DNA of 64,000 nucleotides from Actinoplanes utahensis (GCF_016862455.1 NZ_BOMZ01000108.1:40689-104688), one strand, 5' to 3'. Positions 19,610 through 29,232 are shown, counted from the stretch's first letter. Notes: generated by a model from the letters alone, not told the origin. A program made the numbers and translations.

Positions 19610-20344
19610 ATGTCCGCGCCACTGTTCCTGGTCGAGAGCCTGCCCACCGGGTCGTACTTCACCCTCGACGGGCCGGAGGGCCATCACGCCGCCACCGTCC
19701 AGCGGCTGCGATCCGGTGAGGTGCTGATCCTCGCCGACGGGCGAGGCGGAACCGCCCGGGCCGAGGTGACCGCCGTCGGCCGCGGCAGCGTGGACGTCAC
19801 CGTGCTGAGCGTCGCCGCCGAACCCGCACCCGACCCGAGGCTGACCGTCGTGCAGGGCATCGCCAAAGGCGACCGGGGCGAACTGGCCGTGCAGGCGATG
19901 ACCGAGGTCGGCGTCGACGAGATCGTGCCGTGGGCGGCGTCCCGGTCGGTGGCACAGTGGCGCGGCGACCGGGGCCTCAAAGCGCGCGACAAATGGGCGG
20001 CCACCGCCCGGGAAGCCGCCAAGCAGGCCCGCCGGTCGTGGCTGCCGGTCGTCTCCGGCGAACCGGACTGCTCCACGAAGCAGGTCACGGCCCGGCTGGC
20101 CGACGTGGCGGCGGCGTTCGTGCTGCACGAGGAGGCGACCGAGCGGCTGGCCACGGCGGCCCTGCCGGACTCGGGCGAGATCGCGCTGGTGGTGGGTCCC
20201 GAGGGCGGCGTCGCCGACGCGGAGCTCGACGCCTTCCGAGAGGCCGGCGCGGTCCCGGTGCGCCTGGGCGACGCGGTGCTGCGCACCTCGACGGCGGGCG
20301 TCGCCGCCCTGTCGGTGCTCTCCGCCCGCCTCGGCCGCTGGTGA
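19610..20344 (+). CDS. rsmE: 16S rRNA (uracil-1498-N3)-methyltransferase
   Basis: The 244-residue SPOUT methyltransferase begins with the PUA-like domain (HHAATVQRLRSGEVLILADG, about 24-43). The trefoil-knot domain follows, with LVVGPEGGVADAELDAF and RLGDAVLRTSTA, both diagnostic of RsmE. It methylates U1498 of 16S rRNA in the mature 30S subunit. The gene follows dnaJ, has its own leaderless-type -10, and is closed by a large hairpin immediately after its stop codon. Confidence 0.95.
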   Translation: MSAPLFLVESLPTGSYFTLDGPEGHHAATVQRLRSGEVLILADGRGGTARAEVTAVGRGSVDVTVLSVAAEPAPDPRLTVVQGIAKGDRGELAVQAMTEVGVDEIVPWAASRSVAQWRGDRGLKARDKWAATAREAAKQARRSWLPVVSGEPDCSTKQVTARLADVAAAFVLHEEATERLATAALPDSGEIALVVGPEGGVADAELDAFREAGAVPVRLGDAVLRTSTAGVAALSVLSARLGRW

Positions 20345-20389
20345 CGACCCGCGTGGTGAAGGCGAGCCACGACTCACCACGCGGGGTCG
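20345..20389. terminator. Bidirectional hairpin terminator
   Basis: Arms CGACCCGCGTGGTGA and TCACCACGCGGGGTCG pair around a 14-base loop with one bulged base. It begins at the base after the rsmE stop codon and lies 12 bases past the stop of the convergent small gene, so it can serve both strands. There is no U-run. Confidence 0.65.
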
Positions 20390-20400
20390 CCAAGCGGCGG

Positions 20401-20502
20401 TCAGACCTCGATCGTGGCGGTGCGGCGGGGATCGTCGAGAGCGTGCGACGCGATCACCTGGGAGGTGCCGGGAATCGTGTGCCAGGCGCCGTCGTCCCAC
20501 AC
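20401..20502 (-). CDS. Hypothetical 33-residue protein convergent with rsmE
   Basis: The frame VWDDGAWHTIPGTSQ...RRTATIEV starts at GTG 20502, nine bases after GGAAGG. About 30 of 34 codons end in G or C. Codons upstream of the GTG in the same frame lose this bias at once, so coding starts there. The peptide is rich in Trp, Thr and acidic residues and reads like a compact beta-sheet mini-protein; I do not recognise a family. It is transcribed toward rsmE and shares the hairpin terminator at 20345-20389. A longer start at 20551-20553 (ATG) is possible but has poor codon bias. Confidence 0.55.
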   Translation of the reverse strand: MWDDGAWHTIPGTSQVIASHALDDPRRTATIEV

Positions 20503-20596
20503 CTTTCGAAGCCTTCCGATTCGACCTGTCGGCCATGAAAGCGCTCCCACCATTGTTTCCGAGGATCCGGCGCCCATCTGATCCCACCCGGGCCCA

Positions 20597-20602
20597 TAAG
20601 AT
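20597..20602 (+). promoter_or_regulatory. -10 hexamer of a leaderless HIT-protein transcript
   Basis: TAAGAT ends seven bases before the GTG at 20610. Confidence 0.55.
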
Positions 20603-20609
20603 CCATCGG

Positions 20610-20957
20610 GTGGAAAACTCCTGCCTGTTCTGTCGCATCGTGGCCGGCGAGATCCCCGCGACGGTCGTGCACCGCACCGACACGACCCTCGCCTTCCGGG
20701 ACATCGACCCCAAGGCGCCCAGCCACGTCCTGGTGATCCCGGTCACCCACCACGCGAACGTGATCGAGCTCGCCGCCGACCCGGCCGCGGCCGCCGACGT
20801 GCTCGCCACCGCCGCCAAGGTCGCCGAGCTGGAGGGCCTGGCCGACGGGTTCCGGGTCATCTTCAACACCGGCGCGCACGGTGGCCAGGAGGTCTTCCAC
20901 GTGCACGCGCACGTCGTCGGTGGCGCCCCGCTCGGACCGATGCTGGCCCGTCGGTGA
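20610..20957 (+). CDS. HIT family nucleotide hydrolase/transferase
   Basis: The 115-residue protein is a short HIT protein of the HinT type. CLFCRIVAGEIPA opens it, and near the C-terminus HVHAHVVGG supplies the histidine triad (HxHxHxx). Such enzymes hydrolyse nucleoside phosphoramidates or adenylated metabolites. A longer reading from 20535 has no ribosome-binding site, while the GTG at 20610 has a -10 hexamer seven bases upstream and starts exactly at the domain. Its stop overlaps the next start (GTGA), so it shares an operon with the serine hydrolase. Confidence 0.93.
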   Translation: MENSCLFCRIVAGEIPATVVHRTDTTLAFRDIDPKAPSHVLVIPVTHHANVIELAADPAAAADVLATAAKVAELEGLADGFRVIFNTGAHGGQEVFHVHAHVVGGAPLGPMLARR

Positions 20958-22333
20958 ACGGGCCCACCCCGCGGTACGAACGGGCCGCCCGGCGGGCCCA
21001 GGCCGCCGGGCGGATCCCGGCCCTCTCGGTCGCGCTGCACCGCGCCGACCGGGAGCCGTGGGTCTTCACCGTCGGCGGCTCCGGCAACCCGGCGCACCCG
21101 CTCGGGCCGGACAGCCGGTTCCGGATCGGCTCGGTCACCAAGACCTTCACCGCGGTGCTCGTCATGCAGGCCCGCGACGACGGGCTGCTCGACCTCGACC
21201 AGCCGGTCTCGGCGCACCTCGACGTGCCCGCCCACGGCGACGCCACCATCCGGCGGCTGCTCTCGCACACCGCGGGCTTCCAGCGCGAGCCGTACGGCGA
21301 CGTCTGGGACACCCTGATCACCCCCGACGCCGGCCGCCTGATCGCCGAGCTGGCCCGGGCCGAGCGGGTGCTGCCCAACGCCCGCCGCTTCCACTACTCC
21401 AACCTCGGCCTCGCCGTCCTCGGCCACCTGGTCGCCCGGGTGCGCGGCGGCACCTGGGCGGAGGTCCTCACCGAGCGGATCCTGACCCCGCTCGGCCTGA
21501 CCCGGACCACCGTCGAGACCCCGCCCGAGGCGGTCGTCGGCTACCTGGTCGACGCCTATTCCGACGCGGTACGCCCCGAGCCGCCGGTCGACCTGGCCGG
21601 GGTCGGCCCGGCCGCGCAGCTGTGGAGCACCGCCGCCGACATGGCGCGCTGGGCGGCGTTCCTGGCGGCCCCGGAGAGCATCGACCCGGACGGCCGGGTG
21701 CTGGCGGCCGCGACCGTCGACGAGATGCGCTGGCCGCTGACCACCACCGACGAGGCGCTGTGGGCGGCCGGGTTCGGGCTCGGGCTGATCCTGGTCCCGG
21801 AGGGCAAACGGGTCGTGCACGTCGGCCACGACGGGGCGATGCCGGGCTTCCTGGCCGGGGTGTACGGGCGGCGCGGCGGCGACGGGAACCCCGGCGCGCT
21901 CGGCTGCGCGGTCCTCGGCTCCTCCGGCACCGCCGGCGAGACCAACGAGCTGGTGCACGAGCTGCTGCGGCTCACCGTCGACCTGGATCCGGCCGAGATC
22001 ACCCCGTGGCGGCCGGCGCCGCCCGCGCCGGCGGCCTACCGGTCGATCCTCGGCCGATGGTGGAGTGAGGGCACCGAGTTCGTCTTCGCCTGGCACGACG
22101 GGCGGTTGCAGGCCCGGGTGGCCGAGGCCCCGGCGGGCCGGCCGCCGGCGGTCTTCGAGCCGCAGGACGATCCGGACGTGCTGCGGACCGTCTCCGGGCG
22201 GGAGGCCGGCGAGCTGCTGCGGCTCACCCGCGACGACGACGGGACGGTGTCCCGGATGCACTGGGCGACCTATCGGTTCACCCGGATGCAGGAGGCCTTC
22301 GACGGGGGCCGGGCGTCGGACGGGCCGGTTTAG
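20954..22333 (+). CDS. Class C beta-lactamase-related serine hydrolase
   Basis: The 459-residue protein has the penicillin-recognising fold. Catalytic SxxK is SVTK in RIGSVTKTF (about residues 56-64), the tyrosine motif is YSN in HYSNLGLAVLG, and a third motif HVGHDG replaces KTG. The last 110 residues form the extra C-terminal domain seen in many esterase-like family members. There is no signal peptide, so it is probably cytoplasmic and acts on a peptide or ester, not on external beta-lactams. It overlaps the HIT gene by four bases and is followed after 88 bases by phoH. Mycobacteria also have an unrelated set of genes in this gap. Confidence 0.85.
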   Translation: MNGPTPRYERAARRAQAAGRIPALSVALHRADREPWVFTVGGSGNPAHPLGPDSRFRIGSVTKTFTAVLVMQARDDGLLDLDQPVSAHLDVPAHGDATIRRLLSHTAGFQREPYGDVWDTLITPDAGRLIAELARAERVLPNARRFHYSNLGLAVLGHLVARVRGGTWAEVLTERILTPLGLTRTTVETPPEAVVGYLVDAYSDAVRPEPPVDLAGVGPAAQLWSTAADMARWAAFLAAPESIDPDGRVLAAATVDEMRWPLTTTDEALWAAGFGLGLILVPEGKRVVHVGHDGAMPGFLAGVYGRRGGDGNPGALGCAVLGSSGTAGETNELVHELLRLTVDLDPAEITPWRPAPPAPAAYRSILGRWWSEGTEFVFAWHDGRLQARVAEAPAGRPPAVFEPQDDPDVLRTVSGREAGELLRLTRDDDGTVSRMHWATYRFTRMQEAFDGGRASDGPV

Positions 22334-22421
22334 CGCCACCGGCGATAATGGCATCGGCGTGCGGGCGGGCGAGCGGATAGGATGGCACGATCCTTGAGCG
22401 AGCCGCCCGACCCGGACGGCG

Positions 22422-23543
<1,122 letters not shown>

Positions 23544-23567
23544 TTCGCAAGGGGTAATCGCACCACT

Positions 23568-24038
23568 ATGTCCATCGAGATCGCCAACGAGTCGGGAGTC
23601 GAGGTCGACACCGACGCGATCCTCGCGGTTGCCCGGCACGCCCTGGACGAGATGGGGGTCAACCCGCTCGCCGAGCTGTCGATCCTGCTCGTCGACATCG
23701 ACTACATGGCCGAGCTGAACCATCGCTGGATGGGCAGCGACGGGCCGACCGACGTGCTCGCGTTCCCGATGGACGAGGGCAGCGTCGACCATGGTCCCGG
23801 GGAGTCGGGCATGGGCGAGCCGGCGCTGCTCGGCGACATCGTGCTCTCGCCGGAGGTGGCCGCCAAGCAGGCCGCCGTGGCCGGGCACACCGCCGCCGAC
23901 GAGCTGCACCTGCTCACCGTGCACGGCGCGCTGCACCTGCTCGGCTACGACCATGCCGAGCCGGACGAGGAGCGGGAGATGTTCGCTCTGCAGAACAAGC
24001 TTCTGCAGAGCTGGCGTGCCGGGCGCAAAGCCGGCTGA
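23568..24038 (+). CDS. ybeY: Endoribonuclease YbeY, rRNA maturation factor
   Basis: The 156-residue metalloenzyme carries the zinc-binding motif HGALHLLGYDH (H-x3-H-x5-H, about residues 118-128). The upstream DVLAFPMDEG segment is also typical. YbeY takes part in 16S rRNA 3'-end maturation and 70S quality control. It sits between phoH (24 bases upstream) and the CNNM gene (2 bases downstream), the conserved phoH-ybeY-CBS-era operon. Confidence 0.96.
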   Translation: MSIEIANESGVEVDTDAILAVARHALDEMGVNPLAELSILLVDIDYMAELNHRWMGSDGPTDVLAFPMDEGSVDHGPGESGMGEPALLGDIVLSPEVAAKQAAVAGHTAADELHLLTVHGALHLLGYDHAEPDEEREMFALQNKLLQSWRAGRKAG

Positions 24039-24040
24039 TC

Positions 24041-25390
24041 ATGGACCCCGCCTCGGCCGGCCTGCCGGACCTGCAGCTGATCATCTTCGCTGTCCTGCTG
24101 GTGCTGCTCGCCGGCCTGGCCTCGATGACCGACGCCGCGCTGGCGACCGTCTCCCAGGCCCGGGCCGCCGAGCTGGACCGGGAGGGGCAGCGGGGCGCCG
24201 GCGCGCTGGCGGCGGTCGCCTCCGACGTGGTGCGCTACGTCAACCTGCTTCTCCTGTTGCGGCTGCTCTGCGAGCTGACCGCGACCACGCTGGTGGCGCT
24301 GGTGGCGGTGGACACGTGGGGGGTCGGCTGGCCGGCGGCGCTGGTGTCGGCCGGCACGATGACGCTGGTCAGTTTCGTGGTGGTGGGTGTCGCCCCACGG
24401 ACGCTGGGCCGCCAGCACGCCTACGCGGTGGGCCGGGCGACCGCCCCGCTGGTGCGCTGGCTGGGCCGGGTGCTCAACCCGCTCGCCAAACTGCTGATCC
24501 TGATCGGTAACGCGGTGACCCCGGGCAAGGGGTTCCCGGAGGGGCCGTTCGGCAGCCAGGTGGAGTTGCGCGAGCTGGTCGATCTGGCCGAGCAGCGCGG
24601 TGTGGTGGAACACGGCGAGCGCGAGATGATCCACTCGGTGTTCACGCTGGGTGACACGATCGCCCGCGAGGTGATGGTTCCGCGCACCGAGATGGTGTGG
24701 ATCGAGGGCACCAAGACGCTGCAGCAGGCGCTCTTCCTGTTCCTGCGGTCCGGGTTCTCCCGGATCCCGGTGATCGGCGAGAGCGTCGACGACGTGCTGG
24801 GCGTGCTCTACCTCAAGGACGTCATCCGGCGTACGCAGAACGGCGATCCGGCCACGACCTCACAGCCGGTGGCCGAGGCGATGCGCCCGGCGAACTTCGT
24901 GCCGGAGTCGAAACCGGTCGACGACCTGCTGTCGGAGATGCAGGCCGCCCGCAACCACCTGGTGATCGTCGTCGACGAGTACGGCGGGACCGCCGGCCTG
25001 GTCACGATCGAGGACATCCTGGAGGAGATCGTCGGGGAGATCACCGACGAGTACGACGTGGAGCGCCCGCCGATCGACCACCTGGAGGACGGCGCGGTCC
25101 GGGTGACCGCCCGGCTGCCGATCGAGGACCTGGGCGCCGTCTTCGGCGTCGAGCTCCCGGCCGACGAGGTCGAGACGGTCGGCGGCCTGCTGGCCCAGAC
25201 GCTGGGCCGGGTGCCGATCCCGGGCGCCAAGGCCGAGGTGGAGGGCCTGCACCTGACCGCCGAGGGCACCACCGGCCGGCGGAACCGGATCGACTCGGTG
25301 CTGGTGCGCCGGGTGCGACCGGAACCGCCCGCCGAACGAGACGATGAGAACGTTGCCGAGAACGAGGAAAGACAACCCGCCGATGCCTGA
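24041..25390 (+). CDS. CNNM/HlyC-CorC family membrane protein with CBS domains
   Basis: The 449-residue protein has an N-terminal DUF21/CNNM domain with four membrane segments (about residues 8-150). A CBS pair follows (about 205-330; VMVPRTEMVWIEG, FSRIPVIGESVDDVLGVLYLKD, HLVIVVDEYGGTAGLVTIEDILEEIVGEI), then a CorC/HlyC C-terminal domain. Members are often labelled hemolysin, but bacterial CorC homologues act in magnesium export. The start is two bases after ybeY and the stop overlaps the next gene by eight bases. The last 25 residues are strongly acidic. Confidence 0.92.
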   Translation: MDPASAGLPDLQLIIFAVLLVLLAGLASMTDAALATVSQARAAELDREGQRGAGALAAVASDVVRYVNLLLLLRLLCELTATTLVALVAVDTWGVGWPAALVSAGTMTLVSFVVVGVAPRTLGRQHAYAVGRATAPLVRWLGRVLNPLAKLLILIGNAVTPGKGFPEGPFGSQVELRELVDLAEQRGVVEHGEREMIHSVFTLGDTIAREVMVPRTEMVWIEGTKTLQQALFLFLRSGFSRIPVIGESVDDVLGVLYLKDVIRRTQNGDPATTSQPVAEAMRPANFVPESKPVDDLLSEMQAARNHLVIVVDEYGGTAGLVTIEDILEEIVGEITDEYDVERPPIDHLEDGAVRVTARLPIEDLGAVFGVELPADEVETVGGLLAQTLGRVPIPGAKAEVEGLHLTAEGTTGRRNRIDSVLVRRVRPEPPAERDDENVAENEERQPADA

Positions 25391-25739
25391 CCTGACCCTT
25401 TCTGTTGATGAGCTGAGCGCCGAGGACGCCAAGCTGGTGACCCTCGCGCGCCACTCCCGCACCCGCGTGGGCGCGGCGGAGGGCGCGGCGGTCCGCGACC
25501 AGGACGGCCGCACCTACGCGGCCGCGACGGTCCGGCTTCCCCACCTGTCCCTGAGCGCGTTGCAGCTGGCCGTGGCGCAGGCCGCCGCGTCCGGCGCGAC
25601 GAAGATCGAGGCGGCCGCGGTGGTGACCGGGGCCGGCCGGCTGGAGGACGACGGGTTCGCCGCGGTGCGCGACCTGGCCGCCGGAGCGCCGATCCACGTG
25701 GCCGGCCCGGACGGCTCGCTCGCCGGCACGGTCCAGTGA
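25383..25739 (+). CDS. Cytidine-deaminase-like protein lacking zinc ligands
   Basis: The 118-residue protein aligns by position and fold pattern with cytidine deaminases, which actinobacteria often encode between the CNNM gene and era. TLARHSRTRVGAAEGAAVRD resembles the usual A-x-x-x-Y-S-x-F-x-V-G-A start. However, the catalytic C/H-A-E motif is replaced by LSLSALQLAVAQA, and there is no PCxxC. It cannot hold zinc in the normal way and is probably not a deaminase. It overlaps the CNNM stop by eight bases and its TGA shares a base with the era ATG, so it stays in tight translational coupling. A structural or regulatory role is possible. Confidence 0.7.
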   Translation: MPDLTLSVDELSAEDAKLVTLARHSRTRVGAAEGAAVRDQDGRTYAAATVRLPHLSLSALQLAVAQAAASGATKIEAAAVVTGAGRLEDDGFAAVRDLAAGAPIHVAGPDGSLAGTVQ

Positions 25740-27154
25740 TGGCGGAGAAGTCACCGGAGCGCCGTCCCGAGTCCGGGGAGCGGCGTCTCACCGCCGGCGA
25801 GCGCAACGAGCAGCGGCGGCAGGAACGGCGGGCGGCGAAGCGCACGGCCGACGACAGCGCGGCGCAGGGCGGTCGCAAGCCGGCCGGCGCGCGTGGCGGG
25901 TCGGCCGGAGCCGGGGCCAAGGGCCTCCCGGGTACGCGTGGCGGGTCGGCTGGAGCCGGGGCCAAGGGCCTGCCTGGTACGCGTGGCGGGTCGGCTGGAG
26001 GCGGGGCCAAGGGCCTGCCTAGTACGCGTGGCGGGTCGGCTGGAGGCGGGGCCAAGGGCCTGCCAGGTACGCGTAAGGCCGCCCCCGCCGGCGCCCGGGA
26101 CGACCGGCCCGGCCGTGGTGGTGGCGTCCCGGCGGATCCGCCGGGCAAGGCCGGAGGCGCCGCGGGTCCCCGGGAGCGGGACGGCGCGGCGAAGGACGGC
26201 GACCCCCGTACCGCCAACGCCTTTCCTCGCAAGAAGCACCGGCACAAGGCCGCACGTGTCGAGAAACCGCAGGACGACGTCTACCGTGCCGGTTTCGCCT
26301 GTTTCGTCGGGCGGCCGAACGCCGGCAAGTCGACCCTGACCAACGCCATCGTCGGCCAGAAGATCGCGATCACCTCGAACAAGCCGCAGACCACCCGGCA
26401 CGTGATCCGCGGCATCCTGCACCGGCCGGACGCGCAGCTGGTGCTGGTCGACACGCCCGGTCTGCACCGTCCCCGGACCCTGCTCGGCGAGCGGCTGAAC
26501 GATCTGGTCCGCGAGGTGTGGAGCGAGGTCGACGTGATCGGCGTGTGCTTCCCGGCGGACGAGCCGATCGGGCGCGGCGACCGGTTCATCTCCTCGGAGG
26601 TCAGCGAGCTCAAGGCCAAGGTCATCGCCGTGGTCACCAAGGTCGACCTGGTCTCTCCGGAGGTCCTGGCGCAGCGGCTGCTCGCCGTCGCCGAGCTGTA
26701 CGACTTCGCCGAGATCGTCCCGGTGAGCGCGGTCTCCGGGCATCAGGTGGAGGCGCTGACCGACGTGATGGTCCGGCACATGCCGGAGTCGCCGCAGCTC
26801 TATCCGGACGACGTCCTGACCGACGAGCCGGAGCAGGTGTTGATCGCGGAGCTGATCCGGGAGGCGGCGCTGGAGGGTGTGCGCGACGAGCTGCCGCACT
26901 CGATCGCGGTGATGGTGGAGGAGATGCTGGTCGAGGGCAACCTGACCCGGATCTTCGCGGATCTGTACGTGGAGCGCGACAGTCAGAAGTCGATTGTGAT
27001 CGGCAGTCGGGGGGTAAGGCTCAAGGAGGTCGGCACGCGGGCGCGGGCGGAGATCGAGCAGCTGATCGGCCGCCGGGTCTATCTGGATCTCCACGTTCGA
27101 GTGGCCAAGGAATGGCAGCGCGACCCGAAACAGTTGCGCAAACTCGGTTTCTGA
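25739..27154 (+). CDS. era: GTPase Era with long repetitive N-terminal extension
   Basis: Era binds 16S rRNA and helps 30S assembly. The GTPase domain has G1 GRPNAGKST (about residues 190-198), G3 DTPG and G4 TKVD. The C-terminal KH domain (about 380-470) includes VIGSRGVRLKEVG. Typical Era is about 300 residues; this protein has 471 because of a 180-residue basic, disordered N-terminus. That part contains a 15-residue unit (TRGGSAGAGAKGLPG) repeated four times, encoded by a 45-bp array. The ATG at 25739 shares its A with the preceding stop. The extension could bind RNA; its DNA repeats suggest recent growth. Confidence 0.95.
   Translation: MAEKSPERRPESGERRLTAGERNEQRRQERRAAKRTADDSAAQGGRKPAGARGGSAGAGAKGLPGTRGGSAGAGAKGLPGTRGGSAGGGAKGLPSTRGGSAGGGAKGLPGTRKAAPAGARDDRPGRGGGVPADPPGKAGGAAGPRERDGAAKDGDPRTANAFPRKKHRHKAARVEKPQDDVYRAGFACFVGRPNAGKSTLTNAIVGQKIAITSNKPQTTRHVIRGILHRPDAQLVLVDTPGLHRPRTLLGERLNDLVREVWSEVDVIGVCFPADEPIGRGDRFISSEVSELKAKVIAVVTKVDLVSPEVLAQRLLAVAELYDFAEIVPVSAVSGHQVEALTDVMVRHMPESPQLYPDDVLTDEPEQVLIAELIREAALEGVRDELPHSIAVMVEEMLVEGNLTRIFADLYVERDSQKSIVIGSRGVRLKEVGTRARAEIEQLIGRRVYLDLHVRVAKEWQRDPKQLRKLGF
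25886..26074 (+). repeat. 45-bp tandem repeat inside era
   Basis: Four copies (25886-25930, 25931-25975, 25976-26020, 26021-26065) and a nine-base start of a fifth are nearly identical at DNA level. Differences are a few single bases. The unit is a multiple of three, so changes in copy number keep the frame. Confidence 0.9.
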
Positions 27155-27177
27155 TCCATACATGGACATTCTCCAAC

Positions 27178-27196
27178 TATGGTGTTCTTCACCATA
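27178..27196. promoter_or_regulatory. Inverted repeat upstream of acyltransferase gene
   Basis: TATGGTG and CACCATA flank five bases, 41 bases before the acyltransferase ATG. The surrounding 60 bases are unusually AT-rich for this genome. It may be an operator; no regulator is suggested by context. Confidence 0.35.
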
Positions 27197-27236
27197 ATTT
27201 GCGCAGCGTGCTTGTCCTTGGGTAACACCTTGGGCT

Positions 27237-28286
27237 ATGCGAAATCGGTACCTGGACCTGCTGCGCGCGGTAGCGACCGTCCGGGTGGTGGTCTACCACG
27301 TCACCGGGTGGACCGCTCTCACCGTCGTCTTCCCGGCGATGTCGGTGATGTTCGCGCTGGCGGGGTCGCTGATGGCGGCCTCGCTGGACCGATTCGGGGT
27401 GTGGGCGGTGGAACGCCGGATCCGCCGCCTGCTGCCCTCGCTGTGGGCGCTCGCCCTGATCGCGGTGCCGGCCATGCTGATCACCGGCACCTCCACCGCC
27501 AACGCCAAGCTGCTGCTCTGGGGTTTCCCGATCGACACCCCGGAGGCGACCGGGTGGTGGATCCAGGCGCTCGGGCACACCTGGTACCTGCGTGACTTCC
27601 TCTGGATGGTCCTGCTGTCGCCGCTGGCGCTGCCGGTGTACCGCCGGTTCCCGCTGGCGACGGTGGCCACGCCGTACCTCGTCCTGACGGCCGTCACCCT
27701 GACCGGGATGACCGTGCCGCCGGTGGTCGAAGGACTGGCCCTGTACGGCGGGGCGTGGCTGCTCGGTTTCGCCCACCACGACGGCCACCTGGAGCGGCTC
27801 GGCCGCGCCCGCCTGCTCGGCCTCGCCGCGGCGCTCGCCGTGCCCGCGATCGGCTGGGTGATCACCCACCCCAGCCCGCGCGGGTACGACCTCAACGACA
27901 TCCCGCTCGGCAACGCGCTCTGGTCGGCCGCGTTCATCCTGGTCGTCCTCGGCTGCCTGCGCCCGGTGATCCCCGGCCACCGGGTGCTCACCGTGCTGAA
28001 CGCCCGGGCGCTCACCATCTACCTCTGGCACGTGCCGGTGGTCATCGCGGTGACCCAGTGGGGCGAGCGGCACGGCTGGCCCATCGACGGGCTCGCCGGG
28101 GTCGGCTGGCGGCTCGGGGCGGTGCTGGTGCTGCTCGGCGTGCTGACCGCGATCTTCGGGTGGGTGGAGGACGTGGCTGCCGGGCGCCGCCCCGCGCTGC
28201 TGCCGGGACGACCGCTCCCCGTGCCGGTGTCCCCGGCTCCGGCCGGCTCCGGCAATCGGCTCCCGGCAGCCGTCAGCCCGCGATGA
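27237..28286 (+). CDS. Acyltransferase family (AT3) integral membrane protein
   Basis: The 349-residue protein has about ten membrane helices. It opens with RYLDLLRAVATVRVVVYHV, the acyltransferase-3 signature with a catalytic-type His, and has the R-R-x-x-R-L-L-P motif near residue 60. Such enzymes acylate sugars, lipids or antibiotics at the membrane. The C-terminus after residue 320 is short and Pro-rich. The substrate cannot be inferred from neighbours: era lies upstream and a convergent lipoprotein gene overlaps its last 14 bases. An inverted repeat precedes it. Confidence 0.82.
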   Translation: MRNRYLDLLRAVATVRVVVYHVTGWTALTVVFPAMSVMFALAGSLMAASLDRFGVWAVERRIRRLLPSLWALALIAVPAMLITGTSTANAKLLLWGFPIDTPEATGWWIQALGHTWYLRDFLWMVLLSPLALPVYRRFPLATVATPYLVLTAVTLTGMTVPPVVEGLALYGGAWLLGFAHHDGHLERLGRARLLGLAAALAVPAIGWVITHPSPRGYDLNDIPLGNALWSAAFILVVLGCLRPVIPGHRVLTVLNARALTIYLWHVPVVIAVTQWGERHGWPIDGLAGVGWRLGAVLVLLGVLTAIFGWVEDVAAGRRPALLPGRPLPVPVSPAPAGSGNRLPAAVSPR

Positions 28287-29133
28287 CCCGCAGTTCGCCG
28301 CCGGCGGACCGCAGAGTCAGCACGTTCGGTGACGACGGATCGTCGGTGATCCCGATGATCTCCTTGCCGTCCTCGCGGCCGTGGGTGTCCGCCCGCAGCC
28401 GGTAGGAGCCCGGCGGCACCATCAGATCGATGTCGCCGTCGGTCGCCGTCGCGGTGACCGAGGCGACGGCGCCGAGCTTCAGGTCGATGTCGCCCGAGGT
28501 GGTCTGCGCGGTGACCGGACCGTCGGCGCCGAGCACGCTGATGTCGCCGTTGCGCGCCTCCACCGCCACCTCGGTGCCGCCGGTCACGTTCATGTCGCCG
28601 TTGGTCGTCCGCACCTTCACCGGGCCGGTGGCGTCCTCCACCATCACGTCCCCCGAGGTCAGCCGCAGATCGACGGAACCGACCCGGGACAGGGTGACGT
28701 CGCCGGAGGTCAGCTCGCCGCGGACGGTCACCGCGGCGGGGGTGACCACCTGGTACGACAGGGAGCAGTCGGGACCGCACTCGGTGCCCAGGGTGAGCAC
28801 GCTGCCGGCCCGCTGGTAGGACGAGCCGGGGTCGGAGCCGCCGTTGACGATCCGCTGGATCGTCGTCTTCGTCGCCGCGCCGTCGGTGGTGACCATGACG
28901 TCGCCGCGGCCGCCGGCCAGCACGATCTCGGTGATCTTCTCGGTCTCGGTGTCCTCGAAGGTCATCCGCGCGCCCACCACGCCGGAACAGCCGGCCAGCG
29001 CGCCCACGGAGACGGCGGCAAGGAGGAACGCGACCTTTCGGCTCATGCCGGCCCGGCCCGGGCTGCCCTCCCGGCCCTCGCCTGCGAGGTTGCCGGACGC
29101 CTCCGGGTGGTGCCGCTCGGTGCAGTCGGTCAT
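28273..29133 (-). CDS. Lipoprotein with DUF4097-type beta-helical repeats
   Basis: The product has a lipobox (ALAGC) in a hydrophobic stretch that begins at MSRKVAFLL (codon 30). After lipidation, about 230 residues form a repeating pattern with GDV/GDI turns (SGDVTLSRV, SGDVMVEDA, NGDMNVTGG, NGDISVLGA, SGDIDLKLG). This is typical of DUF4097-type adhesin-like beta-solenoids. The start is uncertain: codons from 29133 have good GC bias and a TAGCGT six bases upstream, but a start at 29046 gives a normal signal peptide. It is convergent with the acyltransferase, overlapping by 14 bases. Function unknown; cell-surface attachment is inferred. Confidence 0.75.
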   Translation of the reverse strand: MTDCTERHHPEASGNLAGEGREGSPGRAGMSRKVAFLLAAVSVGALAGCSGVVGARMTFEDTETEKITEIVLAGGRGDVMVTTDGAATKTTIQRIVNGGSDPGSSYQRAGSVLTLGTECGPDCSLSYQVVTPAAVTVRGELTSGDVTLSRVGSVDLRLTSGDVMVEDATGPVKVRTTNGDMNVTGGTEVAVEARNGDISVLGADGPVTAQTTSGDIDLKLGAVASVTATATDGDIDLMVPPGSYRLRADTHGREDGKEIIGITDDPSSPNVLTLRSAGGELRVIAG

Positions 29134-29139
29134 GCCCTG

Positions 29140-29145
29140 ACGCTA
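29140..29145 (-). promoter_or_regulatory. -10 hexamer near lipoprotein start
   Basis: TAGCGT on the minus strand ends six bases before the ATG at 29133, which supports the longer start. Confidence 0.4.
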
Positions 29146-29232
29146 TTTCCGGGTGGCAACCCGGCGCCATCGGTCCCGTCCCCGAGACGACCCTGAGATC
29201 CGGGTCAGGGTCTGTCGTAGGGACCGGGCAGA

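Noticed and set aside
20954..22333. True beta-lactamase resistance gene
   Set aside because: No signal peptide and KTG is replaced by HVG; likely a cytoplasmic esterase or peptidase-like member.
25886..26074. Tandem array considered as CRISPR
   Set aside because: Units are contiguous without spacers and in frame within era.
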